From Gemmatimonadota bacterium (lineage in GTDB: Bacteria; Gemmatimonadota; Gemmatimonadetes; Gemmatimonadales; Gemmatimonadaceae), in assembly GCA_026387895.1 (NCBI GenBank), contig JAPLKT010000146.1, positions 1 through 43,682 of the forward strand: 43,682 nt of DNA, read 5' to 3'. Positions within the stretch are counted from its first letter, which is position 1, and every line of letters starts with the position of its first letter. The notes beneath the pieces are model-generated. The model was not told the DNA's origin and ran no database searches. It worked only from the letters and a program-made list of their open reading frames with translations. A program made the translations under genes and the position numbers. Shown one piece after another: positions 1 to 8,542 of the stretch.

Positions 1-2082
1 ACCACGGGGTTCAATCGTGTGTCGCCAACCATGCAGATCAACGTTGGCGAATTTGATCCCGTGCTCGGACGCAGTTACGCGGAGATTGCGGCGGAGAGCA
101 GAGCGCAGCATCGGTCGCAGGGCTTTGGCGGCGTGCAGCAGCCCAAAGGGATAGTGATGGCCGGACTGCGTCGGGAAGCAACGCGCGTGAACGCGGCGAC
201 CCCGGCCGAACAGGAGCGCTCGATTTTCGACGGCGTGGACACCACGTTCGCGCGTTTCACAGCGCGGAGTGAGGGTGATCCCACAGCGGCCGCCCGAGGT
301 GTGATGCGTGCGGTGCAGCCCGCCCTCGATTCCGCGCGCCGTGCCCTCGATGTCCGGAAGCCAGGGGAGCTCGTGCCGTTGCTGGCCCGGGTGACGGAAG
401 CGGTGCAGGGCGCGCGGGAAAGTGTGCCGCGCTGCGGCTTCCCACGTCGGAGCACGATGTTGCAGGCGGGGCAGCAGCCCGCGCTTGGCTGCTCCAGTGC
501 GCAGCTTGACTTCGACGCGGCGCTGACGATCCTCGCGCGCCGCCTCAGTGAGGCCACGGTGAATGCGGCCGGTGTTGCGGTAGAGACGGTGGCGCCGAAA
601 GAGCTCCTCGCCTTTGGCGACTCCATGCCCGTGTCGCTCACCGTGTACAATCGCGGGAACGCACAGGTCTCGCTCAAGGATGTTCGCCTCACGGGGCGAC
701 GCCCGACGGCGATGGACGTGCGCGCCATTCTCCCCGACAGCACGGTCCGTATCACCGGCAGTGTCATCGGATTGGTGGACACACGACCCTGGTGGCTCGG
801 TGGGAAAGCCGACGACATGTTTGCGCCGCGGAGTTCGCCGGCGGACGGCATCGCGCGTGTGTCGACTGGACCGTCTACGGATATGGTGCCAGCTGTTGCG
901 CTCGCCGAAGATGTGCGCCGCGAATCGAACGTGGTGGTAACCTTGCAGGTCGCGGGCCACACGATCGCGCACAATGCGGGCACGATCATCTACAAGCTTG
1001 CGGATGCGGTACTTGGGCAGCAGGACCGCCCCGTAGGTGGCGTGCCGCCGGTGACGCTCTCCTTCGATCGCAATCTGCAGTATGTGGTGAGTGGAAAGCC
1101 GACTGAACAGACGCTCACGCTCACGTTACAATCGTACTCTGACTCTCCGAAGACATTCACCTTCCGGACGGTCGTCCCACCGGGGCTTCGCCTCGATTCT
1201 ATTCCCGCGTCGGTTACCCTCGCGCCGAACGAGCGCCGGCAACTCTTCCTGCGCCTTCGCGGTTCTATGAAGTCCGGACGCCAAGAACTTGGTGTTGTGG
1301 CCGAATCTGAAACGGGCCGCAACGACCTCGGCCTCACCAGCGTGGAGTACTCCCATATTCGTCCGGTGCGCTTGTACCGTGCGCCGGCGATGTGGGTGCA
1401 GGCGGTGGATATGACGATTCCGGCGACGCTGAGCGTGGCGTATGTGCAGGGGGTGGGTGACGCCGTCGCTCCCTTCCTGCAGATGTTCGATATTCCCGTC
1501 GCCGTGGTGAAGCCGTCCGAACTCGCCGTGCTCAATCTCTCGCGCTTTAGCACTTTAGTGATTGGTCCGCGTGCGTATCAGGCCAATAAGGAACTGATTG
1601 CGAACAACGCACGCGTGATCGACTTCGCGCGGAAGGGCGGTACGGTCGTTGTGCAGTACGGGCAAGCCGAAATGGCGACACCAGGCGTGCTGCCGTACCC
1701 GATCACGCTCGCGCCCTCTGGGCCAGCGGCGCGCGTCACAGAAGAAGACGCCAAGGTCACTGTCCTTGATGCGAAGCACAAACTGTTGAACTGGCCCAAC
1801 AAAATCAGCGACGCCGATTGGAGTGATTGGGTGCAGGAGCGCGCACTGTACATGCCGAGCACGATTGATGCGAAGTGGCAGTCCCCGCTCGAGATGCATG
1901 ACACGGGCGAAGGCAATCAACGAGGCGCGCTCTTGGTAGCGCCGGTTGGCAAGGGGATATTCGTGTACACCACGCTTTCGCTCTTTCGCCAGATTCCCGG
2001 CGGCGTTTCGGGTGGCCCGCGCCTGTTCGTAAACATGCTCTCGGTTGGCACCGAGCCCCCGCTGAAGAAGGTGCAGCCATGA
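1..2082 (+). CDS. PIG-L (LmbE-like) family deacetylase, 3' part
   Basis: The reading frame is open to the left edge, so the gene begins outside the window; the GTG at 19 is internal. The first ~50 residues (GEFDPVLGRSYAEIAAESR, then AQHRSQGFG) look like the end of a PIG-L/LmbE zinc N-deacetylase domain of the large multidomain type. A region around residues 350-450 (VVPPGLRLDSIPASVTLAPNE) resembles a NEW3-type beta-sandwich. The C-terminal ~220 residues (VAYVQGVGDAV, STLVIGPRAYQ, GGTVVVQYGQ) look like a glutamine-amidotransferase/ThuA-like fold. The catalytic N-terminus (the AHPDD-type motif) is not in the window, so activity cannot be judged. The stop overlaps the next small gene by 4 nt (ATGA), which suggests translational coupling to the transporter operon. 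Family members remove acetyl groups from amino sugars; the substrate here is unknown. Confidence 0.85.
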   Translation, partial: TTGFNRVSPTMQINVGEFDPVLGRSYAEIAAESRAQHRSQGFGGVQQPKGIVMAGLRREATRVNAATPAEQERSIFDGVDTTFARFTARSEGDPTAAARGVMRAVQPALDSARRALDVRKPGELVPLLARVTEAVQGARESVPRCGFPRRSTMLQAGQQPALGCSSAQLDFDAALTILARRLSEATVNAAGVAVETVAPKELLAFGDSMPVSLTVYNRGNAQVSLKDVRLTGRRPTAMDVRAILPDSTVRITGSVIGLVDTRPWWLGGKADDMFAPRSSPADGIARVSTGPSTDMVPAVALAEDVRRESNVVVTLQVAGHTIAHNAGTIIYKLADAVLGQQDRPVGGVPPVTLSFDRNLQYVVSGKPTEQTLTLTLQSYSDSPKTFTFRTVVPPGLRLDSIPASVTLAPNERRQLFLRLRGSMKSGRQELGVVAESETGRNDLGLTSVEYSHIRPVRLYRAPAMWVQAVDMTIPATLSVAYVQGVGDAVAPFLQMFDIPVAVVKPSELAVLNLSRFSTLVIGPRAYQANKELIANNARVIDFARKGGTVVVQYGQAEMATPGVLPYPITLAPSGPAARVTEEDAKVTVLDAKHKLLNWPNKISDADWSDWVQERALYMPSTIDAKWQSPLEMHDTGEGNQRGALLVAPVGKGIFVYTTLSLFRQIPGGVSGGPRLFVNMLSVGTEPPLKKVQP

Positions 2083-2210
2083 ATGACGCGAGCACGCCGA
2101 GCACGCCGAGCACGCACCCGCGCTTTCGCGTGTTGCTGCTACGCGTGCTTGGCGCGGAGCTAATGGTGTGGATCCTGCTCTGGTTGCTCCAGTCTCGCTA
2201 CGCCAGCTGA
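2079..2210 (+). CDS. 43-aa single-pass membrane peptide
   Basis: ATG overlaps the stop of the PIG-L gene (ATGA) and the stop TGA at 2208-2210 lies 7 nt before the SSS symporter start, so its end carries the symporter ribosome site. The peptide has a Ser/Thr/Pro-rich head (about residues 5-12), basic residues (RFR, LLLR), and one hydrophobic helix (LGAELMVWILLWLLQ, about residues 24-38). No family is recognised. Position and coupling suggest a small accessory subunit of the following symporter or a translational coupling leader; some SSS transporters do have a small partner protein. That role is inference. The strict 4-nt overlap and clean membrane segment make it more likely a real gene than chance. 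Confidence 0.6.
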   Translation: MNDASTPSTPSTHPRFRVLLLRVLGAELMVWILLWLLQSRYAS

Positions 2211-2217
2211 GGGCGCT

Positions 2218-3903
2218 ATGCATTGGATCAACTGGGCGATTGTCATAGCGTGGCTGTTGTATGTGTCGATCGACGGCATCCGTCGATCGCGCGGTACGAA
2301 CAAGCTCGAGGGCTACTTCCTCGGCGGGCGCTCGCTTCCGTGGTGGGTTGTTGGGCTCTCGGTGATGGCCACACAGCTATCCGCTGTGACGATGATTGGC
2401 ACGACCGGGCAGGGCGCCGTGGACGGCATGCGGTTCGTGCAGTTCTATTTTGGCCTGCCGATTGCGCTGGTGATTCTTGGAGTCACGATTGTCCCCTTTT
2501 TGCATCGCGCGAAGGTCTACACCGCGTATGAGTTCCTCGAGCGGCGATTTGACGCCAAGACGCGCTCGCTGACGAGCGTCCTATTCTTGGTGTCGCGCGG
2601 TCTGTCATGTGGGACGATCATCGCTGCGCCTGCGGTGGTGTTCTCGGCGATCTTTGGATGGCCCGTCGGATGGTCGGTGGCGTTGATCGGCGTGCCCACG
2701 GTGATCTACACGATGATTGGGGGCGTGCAGGCGGTGGCCTGGACAGACGTGAAGCAGATGGTGTTGGTGGTCAGTGCGTTGGTCGCGGTGGTGATTGTGC
2801 TCCTACTCCGGATTCCAGTGAGCCCAGATGCCGCGCTGCACATTGCCGGTGCTGCGGGACGTCTTCGCGTGTTCGACTTCAATTTCAAGTTGAGCGAGAC
2901 GTACACATTCTGGAGTGGCATCATTGGCGGCACCTTTTTGATGCTTTCGTACTTTGGCACCGACCAGAGTCAGGTGCAGCGGTATCTCACCGCAAAGTCC
3001 GTGGACGAAGCGCGCAGTTCGCATTTGATCAGCGCGTATTGGAAAATCCCTTTGCAGGCACTGATTCTTTTGGTCGGCGTGCTGGTGTTCGTGTTCTACA
3101 TCTTCGTGTCACCGCCGATGTACTACAATCCGGCGCAGGACCGCGCCGTGCGCGCGGCGGATCCGGCCGCGTATGCTGCGCTCGACACACGCTATCGCGC
3201 GGCGTTCAACGCGCGGCAGCAGGCTGCGCGTGCGGTAGCGGCACCGGAAGCGACTGCCGAGAACCGCAGCGCGTTTGCACTGAGCGAAAAGGCGATGGTC
3301 GCGGTGCGCACCGAGGCACTCAAGACGGCGGAAGCGGTCACCGGGCAGCCGTCGAAGGATGTGAACTACATCATCCCGCACTTTGTGCTCTCGGAGTTGC
3401 CGATTGGGCTCGCAGGGTTGTTCATCGCGGCGGTGATTGCCGCGGCGATGTCGGCCGTGTCGGGGGAACTTGCCTCACTCTCGAGCACAACGGTGATTGA
3501 CCTGTATCGGCGATGGGTCGCCCCAGACGCCGATGACACGCACTATTTAAAAGTCTCGCGAGCGGCGACCGGACTCTGGGGTGTGTTCGCCTGTATCGTG
3601 GCCACCTTTGCGGCTACGCTTGGCTCGTTGATCGAAGTGGTGAACCGGTATGGCTCGTTTTTCTACGGTTCAATCCTCGGCGTTTTCATTCTGGCGATGG
3701 TTCCGCGGGCCGGCGCGAACGGTGCGTTCGTGGGACTGATCCTCGGCATGAGTGCGGTGGCTGGCGTGAACCATTGGGCGCCCGAGGTGGCATTTCTCTG
3801 GTATAACGTGGTCGGGGCGGTGACCGTCGTGACGGTGGGTCTGCTCATTGGTGGCGGTCGTGCGCAGAACAGCGGCGCTCGCCCAGTGACTATTTCCGAG
3901 TGA
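2218..3903 (+). CDS. Sodium:solute symporter (SSS family)
   Basis: A 561-residue polytopic inner-membrane protein, usual in size for the SSS (SLC5-like) family, which imports sugars, amino acids, vitamins or organic acids with Na+. Features include the N-terminal GYFLGGRSLPWWVVGLSVMA segment, the YFGTDQSQVQRYL segment mid-protein, and MSAVSGELASLSSTTVIDLY near the end, all characteristic family blocks. A hydrophilic Ala/Arg-rich insertion of about 70 residues (about 305-375) separates two membrane segments and is longer than usual. The ATG at 2218 has a GAGGG ribosome site overlapping the preceding stop. It is flanked by a PIG-L deacetylase and an NDH-2 gene with 4-nt coupling, so it may import a compound that the deacetylase processes. 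Substrate not assignable. Confidence 0.9.
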   Translation: MHWINWAIVIAWLLYVSIDGIRRSRGTNKLEGYFLGGRSLPWWVVGLSVMATQLSAVTMIGTTGQGAVDGMRFVQFYFGLPIALVILGVTIVPFLHRAKVYTAYEFLERRFDAKTRSLTSVLFLVSRGLSCGTIIAAPAVVFSAIFGWPVGWSVALIGVPTVIYTMIGGVQAVAWTDVKQMVLVVSALVAVVIVLLLRIPVSPDAALHIAGAAGRLRVFDFNFKLSETYTFWSGIIGGTFLMLSYFGTDQSQVQRYLTAKSVDEARSSHLISAYWKIPLQALILLVGVLVFVFYIFVSPPMYYNPAQDRAVRAADPAAYAALDTRYRAAFNARQQAARAVAAPEATAENRSAFALSEKAMVAVRTEALKTAEAVTGQPSKDVNYIIPHFVLSELPIGLAGLFIAAVIAAAMSAVSGELASLSSTTVIDLYRRWVAPDADDTHYLKVSRAATGLWGVFACIVATFAATLGSLIEVVNRYGSFFYGSILGVFILAMVPRAGANGAFVGLILGMSAVAGVNHWAPEVAFLWYNVVGAVTVVTVGLLIGGGRAQNSGARPVTISE

Positions 3904-5201
3904 GCGAAATGCAGCGTCCCCACATCGTCATCCTAGGTGGCGGCTTCGCCGGCCTGACAGCGGCACGTCAATTTCGCAAGGCTGCCGTCGATGTCACGCT
4001 GATTGACCGCACCAACCATCACCTGTTCCAGCCGCTCCTGTATCAAGTCGCGACCGCATCGCTCGCGCCGAGCGATATCACGGTGCCAATCCGATGGGTG
4101 TTGCGTGAGCAACGCAACGTAACGGTTCTGCTTGGCAGCGTGATCTCTATTGACGTCGCGCGCAAAGAGATCAATCTCAGCGACGCGGTAGGTGCGATTC
4201 GCTACGATTACCTCGTGGTTGCCACCGGATCACGTCACGCGTACTTCGGGAACGATCAGTGGCAGCGCCACGCACCTGGTCTGAAGAGTCTTGAAGACGC
4301 GCTCGAAATTCGCCGCCGCTTTTTGATCGCGTTTGAACACGCGGAACGCGCGGTGAATCCGATTGAGCGCGACGCGCTCATGACGTTCGTGATTGTCGGT
4401 GGCGGCCCGACGGGCGTGGAACTCGCCGGAACGATTACGGAAATCGCCCACAAGGCTATGCAGCGTGATTTCCGGCGGATTGACACGCGCAAGACGCGGG
4501 TGATCCTCGTCGAGGGTGGGCCTCGCGTGCTCCCGGGATTTCCAGAATCCCTCTCGGCACGTGCGATGCGCGACCTCGAGGACCTCGACGTCGAGGTGCG
4601 CACCGACTCGATCGTCACCAAGATTGATGATCATGGGGTACACATTGGGACCGAGTTCATTGCCTCCAGCGGAGTGTTCTGGGCGGCAGGAAATCAGGCA
4701 TCACCCTTGGCTGCTGACTTGCGCTGCAAGTTGGATCGCGCCGGGCGCGTGCTTGTTGAGCCCGACTTGTCGGTCCCTGGGCATCCCGAAGTGTTCGTGG
4801 CCGGCGATCTGGCCGCGGTCCGTCGTGGCGACAACGACTGGGTCCCCGGGGTGGCGCCTGCCGCAAATCAGGAAGGGAGCCATGCGGGGAAACAGATCCT
4901 TAAGCTCATTCGCGGGCACAAGACGGAGGTATTCCGCTACTTCAACAAGGGCGAACTCGCGACCATTGGCCGGAATCGGGCGGTCGCCGTGTTCGGTGGG
5001 CTGAAGTTTGCGGGGTTCCCAGCATGGCTCCTGTGGGCCTTCGTCCACATCTTGTACTTGGTCGGGTTCCGCAATCGTATTACAGTTTTAGTGCAGTGGG
5101 CGTACGCATTCGCGACGTATCAACGCGGGGTGCGACTCATCACCGAGACTGAGAATCTGGCGAGTCCCGTGACTGGAGAGTGGGAAATTCCCCGTCTTTA
5201 A
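3900..5201 (+). CDS. ndh: Type II NADH:quinone oxidoreductase (NDH-2-like)
   Basis: A FAD-dependent pyridine nucleotide-disulfide oxidoreductase of 433 residues, the usual NDH-2 size. The FAD-binding site is IVILGGGFAGLTAAR near residue 10; NHHLFQPLLYQVATA follows, typical of the NDH-2 family; the NAD(P)-binding GGGPTGVELAG motif lies near 165; VFVAGDLAA near 300 is the second FAD motif. The hydrophobic C-terminus (GFPAWLLWAFVHILYLVGF) is the membrane-associating region of this family. It would oxidise NADH and reduce quinone without pumping protons. The GTG start overlaps the symporter stop (GTGA); ATG at 3909 is an alternative. The gene abuts the convergent MFS gene with no intergenic base. 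Confidence 0.88.
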   Translation: MSEMQRPHIVILGGGFAGLTAARQFRKAAVDVTLIDRTNHHLFQPLLYQVATASLAPSDITVPIRWVLREQRNVTVLLGSVISIDVARKEINLSDAVGAIRYDYLVVATGSRHAYFGNDQWQRHAPGLKSLEDALEIRRRFLIAFEHAERAVNPIERDALMTFVIVGGGPTGVELAGTITEIAHKAMQRDFRRIDTRKTRVILVEGGPRVLPGFPESLSARAMRDLEDLDVEVRTDSIVTKIDDHGVHIGTEFIASSGVFWAAGNQASPLAADLRCKLDRAGRVLVEPDLSVPGHPEVFVAGDLAAVRRGDNDWVPGVAPAANQEGSHAGKQILKLIRGHKTEVFRYFNKGELATIGRNRAVAVFGGLKFAGFPAWLLWAFVHILYLVGFRNRITVLVQWAYAFATYQRGVRLITETENLASPVTGEWEIPRL

Positions 5202-6428
5202 TCAGCCGACGCCCTTGGCCGGCACATGCTTCTCCATGTCAATGCCAAGACTGATCGTTGCAAGTACCACCCCGGCGGCGGTGAAGTACGGCACGCCGTG
5301 TCCTAGGTGGTCGAACGACCAGCCGGCGTAAATCGGCGCGATTGACCGTGCGGCTCCGCCAAAGGTTTGCTGGACCCCCATGTAGAGGCCACGCTCGTGC
5401 TGTGGCACCATGCGCGACAGCAGTCCCGTCACGCACGGGAAGGTAAAGGCGGTGCCCAATGGAATAAGGGCCACGCTCACCGCGAGCCACGGGATGCTCG
5501 GCGTCAACGGCATCGTGCCCAATCCAAGTGCGAGCATCACCATGCCGATTCGCGACAATCGGACCTCCCCGAGCCAATCCACCATGCGGCCAAGCACCAG
5601 CGCGCGGGCAAAAATCGAAATCACGCCGACGTAGGTGAAGAACCAGCCGATAGTGGTCTCGTTCACACCGAACTTCGCGCCGAGGAACAGTGCGAGGATC
5701 GTGTTCATCCCTTGGAAGGCACCCATCGTAATGGCGTAGATCCAGATCAACCGCGAGGCAGGCTCGCGCCAGTGCGATACCACGCGGCGCACGGCAACGC
5801 TCGGCTTCGTAATGACTTTTCCTGCGGCCCGCACCGCATTGGTATCGTGGGACTCGCGCAGGTATTTCCAGGCAAAGAACATGTTCACGCTGGCCAGCGC
5901 AGCAGCGGCCAACCCTGGCCCCCGATGACTGAAATGCGCAGCGGTTGAGCCAAGCACTGGGCCAAGTGCGACTCCAGCATTCGTGGCCGCGGAGAGCCAG
6001 CCCAGCGCCTTGCTGCGATCCTCAGGCTTGGTGGCGTCGGCGACGTACGCCTGGATGACGCCGACCGTGCCACCGCCCGCTCCTTGCACAATGCGCAGCA
6101 AGAAGAGCAGTTCAAGCGAGTTCGCGTAGGCGAACAGGACGTACGCGATGGCCGAAGAGCCCAGTCCAATCATGAGCGCCGGGCGGCGGCCGTACCGGTC
6201 CGAGAAGCGGCCCCACAGTGGCGCACTGGTGAGCTGCGCGACGGCGAACATCGCCACCAGCAACGAGACCACGACACCCGGGCCGCCAGCTCCGATGGCG
6301 TTTAGGGCATTCCAGAGCGGCCCGTGCCCCAAGAACCGTGTGGCCACGAACGGCAGCAGGGGCAGCACCATGAGGTTGCCGACCATGTCCACAAACGCGG
6401 TCACCATCAGGACGACGAGCTTGCCCAA
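5202..6428 (-). CDS. MFS transporter, TetA-like (TCR/Tet) group
   Basis: A 408-residue 12-helix major facilitator superfamily protein. The family motif A is present as LWGRFSDRYGRRP after the second helix, and the second half carries VLGRMVDWLGEVR at the pseudo-repeat position. Other typical segments are GAGGGTVGVIQAYVADAT (helix 5 region) and ALGPVLGS (antiporter motif C area), so proton-coupled export of a drug or metabolite is likely; the substrate is unknown. The TTG start at 6428 is chosen because a GAGG ribosome site lies about 4 nt upstream and no ATG in frame fits the first helix better. Its promoter must lie in the 165-bp gap up to 6593, in which I see no other feature. Confidence 0.88.
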   Translation of the reverse strand: MGKLVVLMVTAFVDMVGNLMVLPLLPFVATRFLGHGPLWNALNAIGAGGPGVVVSLLVAMFAVAQLTSAPLWGRFSDRYGRRPALMIGLGSSAIAYVLFAYANSLELLFLLRIVQGAGGGTVGVIQAYVADATKPEDRSKALGWLSAATNAGVALGPVLGSTAAHFSHRGPGLAAAALASVNMFFAWKYLRESHDTNAVRAAGKVITKPSVAVRRVVSHWREPASRLIWIYAITMGAFQGMNTILALFLGAKFGVNETTIGWFFTYVGVISIFARALVLGRMVDWLGEVRLSRIGMVMLALGLGTMPLTPSIPWLAVSVALIPLGTAFTFPCVTGLLSRMVPQHERGLYMGVQQTFGGAARSIAPIYAGWSFDHLGHGVPYFTAAGVVLATISLGIDMEKHVPAKGVG

Positions 6429-6593
6429 ACGACCTCAGAAAACTCGGGGGGAAGAGCAACCCGAAATGGGCTACCTCACGCAATGCACACGACAAGTAAA
6501 GATGCCGCTCGTGCCGAGTAACCGTAACCCGTGCGTAGCGCTGGGTTGAGGCGCTGGGCCGCGCAGACCGAACACGCCGGCTGGCAGTCCGGA

Positions 6594-7472
6594 CTAGTCT
6601 TCGGTACGTCCCAGCGCTGCAGGAGCGCGCGAACGCCCCACCACACCGGCGACGGCAATAATCGTCAGTACGTAGGGGATCATCGCCACAAACTGCGATG
6701 GAATCAGCTGCGCCGCTTGCAGTTGGATCTGCAGCGTCTCAGCTGCAGCGAAAAGTAGGCAGGCGAGCCCTGCGCGCAGCGGATCCCATCGTCCAAAAAT
6801 CACTGCCGCGAGCGCAATGAAGCCGCGTCCGGCGGTCATGGAATCAGTGAACTGATGCTGGTCGAGCGCGAGATACACGCCACCAAGCGCCGCGAGCGCC
6901 CCGGAGGCGAGCACCGCCACATACCGGACCCGATTTACCGGCACACCAACGCTCGCTGCAGCCATCGGATGTTCGCCAACCGCACGTACCCGAAGGCCGA
7001 ATGTGGTCTTCTGCACGACCCACCAAACGACGGGCATCACGAGCACGCCCATCCAGATCAGCGGGTTCGTGAGGAATCCCACGGCACCTGCAACCCCTTC
7101 GCCACCAAACCCAGCCACGCGCGGTGAGTTGGAGCTCGACCCAAAGGCGAGCTGCAGGAAGAAGCGCGTAATGCCTACCGTGAACAGGTTGATCGCCACA
7201 CCCACGACAATCTGGTCGGCCTTGAATCGAATCGCAGACACCGCGTGCACAGTGGCGAGCCCCAGCCCCCACGCCACACCAACCACGAGTCCGACCCATG
7301 CGCTGTGTGAATAGTAGGAACCAAGCACCGCGCCAAATGCACCGCCCAGCATGAAGCCTTCGAGCGTCAGGCTCACAACACCAGCCCGCTCAGCGAGCGC
7401 GCCACCGGCTGCCGCGAACAGGTACGGAATCGCGATGCGAATCGTCTGCGCAAAGAAGAGCAGGGCACCCAT
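6594..7472 (-). CDS. BMP-type ABC transporter, permease 2 (NupQ/YufQ-like)
   Basis: A 292-residue integral membrane permease of the BPD_transp_2 family. The segments GGALAERAGVVSLTLEGFMLGGAFGAV (N-terminal half) and VGEHPMAAASVGVPVNRVRY (cytoplasmic loop) are characteristic of nucleoside importer permeases. It would form a heterodimer with the upstream permease, to which it is coupled by a 1-nt TAATG overlap. It is the last gene of a four-gene operon (binding protein, ATPase, permease, permease). No transcription terminator is obvious after its stop. Confidence 0.92.
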   Translation of the reverse strand: MGALLFFAQTIRIAIPYLFAAAGGALAERAGVVSLTLEGFMLGGAFGAVLGSYYSHSAWVGLVVGVAWGLGLATVHAVSAIRFKADQIVVGVAINLFTVGITRFFLQLAFGSSSNSPRVAGFGGEGVAGAVGFLTNPLIWMGVLVMPVVWWVVQKTTFGLRVRAVGEHPMAAASVGVPVNRVRYVAVLASGALAALGGVYLALDQHQFTDSMTAGRGFIALAAVIFGRWDPLRAGLACLLFAAAETLQIQLQAAQLIPSQFVAMIPYVLTIIAVAGVVGRSRAPAALGRTED

Positions 7473-8542
7473 TAGTTCTGCCCTCCGGACTTGGAGACCG
7501 CGTTCCGCAGGATTCGCCGCACTTCGGGGACCGACGTCGCCACCGCGATGATCACGATTCCCTGTAGTGCCTCGACAATCTGCTTAGGCACCATCGCGTT
7601 GATCGCGAGCCCGCCTTGCGACAGCGTCGCGAAGAACAGGGCCGCGAGCACCACACCGAGCGGATGGTTCCGCCCGACGAGCGCCACCGCAATGCCGAGG
7701 AAACCCGCACCACCGGTGAACCCATCCTCATAGTAGCCCTTGTAGCCGAGCACAAAGTTGATGCCACCGAGTCCGGCGAGCGCACCGCTCACGATGAGCG
7801 CGTTCCGCCAGGTGATGCCGACTTTTACGCCCGCGTATTCGGCAGCGTCGGGTTGTAGCCCCACGGCTCGGAGTTCGTAGCCCGCACGCGTCTTGAAGAG
7901 GAACCACCAGGCTGCGACAGCCGCGAGTGCGACAATCACGATGGTCCAGTTCGCCGCGGACCCGTGGAACGCGCCGATGAGGTTCGACAGGCGCGGCATC
8001 GCGCCGGCGTGAACCTCGGGGGTATGCAAGGTCTCTGGGACGTGGAGCTTGGCTGAGACGAAATAGTTGAGCAGGGCGAGCACAATAAAGTTGAGCATGA
8101 TCGTCACGATCACTTCGTGCGCACCGAACTTTGCCCGGAGTGCTCCGGGGACTGCGCCGACCAGTCCGCCACAGAGCATCGCGGCCATCACGCAGATCGG
8201 AACCGCGAGGAACGCCGGTGTGCCGGCTGGCAGTGCCAGCCCCGCAACTCCGGCTCCGAAACCACCGGCGGCGAGCTGCCCTTCGGCGCCAATATTGAAC
8301 AGCCCGGCCCGCAGCGACATCGCCACCGCGAGTCCCGTGCAGGTGAGCGTCGTCGCTTTGTAGAGTACTTGGCCGAAGCCGTAAGCGTTCCCCCACGTGC
8401 CGTCGACCAACAAGCGCCACACCGCGCTGGGTGCTTGGCCATAGGCGAGAATCAGGAGATCGCCAACAATCAGCGCGACCACAAGCGCCACAAGCGGCGG
8501 CAGCACCGCCTCTTCGATGGTGCGTTTTACGTTGGCATTCAT
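7472..8542 (-). CDS. BMP-type ABC transporter, permease 1 (NupP/YufP-like)
   Basis: A 356-residue polytopic permease of the BPD_transp_2 family. Diagnostic segments are SLRAGLFNIGAEGQLAAGGFGAG and RAKFGAHEVIVTIMLNFIVLAL, followed by the coupling-loop region YELRAVGLQPDAAEYAGVKV. It pairs with the permease encoded next in the operon and with the double ATPase just upstream, whose stop overlaps its start by 4 nt (ATGA). The likely cargo is a purine or pyrimidine nucleoside, by analogy with NupOPQ/RnsBCD systems; the sequence alone does not fix the substrate. Confidence 0.92.
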   Translation of the reverse strand: MNANVKRTIEEAVLPPLVALVVALIVGDLLILAYGQAPSAVWRLLVDGTWGNAYGFGQVLYKATTLTCTGLAVAMSLRAGLFNIGAEGQLAAGGFGAGVAGLALPAGTPAFLAVPICVMAAMLCGGLVGAVPGALRAKFGAHEVIVTIMLNFIVLALLNYFVSAKLHVPETLHTPEVHAGAMPRLSNLIGAFHGSAANWTIVIVALAAVAAWWFLFKTRAGYELRAVGLQPDAAEYAGVKVGITWRNALIVSGALAGLGGINFVLGYKGYYEDGFTGGAGFLGIAVALVGRNHPLGVVLAALFFATLSQGGLAINAMVPKQIVEALQGIVIIAVATSVPEVRRILRNAVSKSGGQN

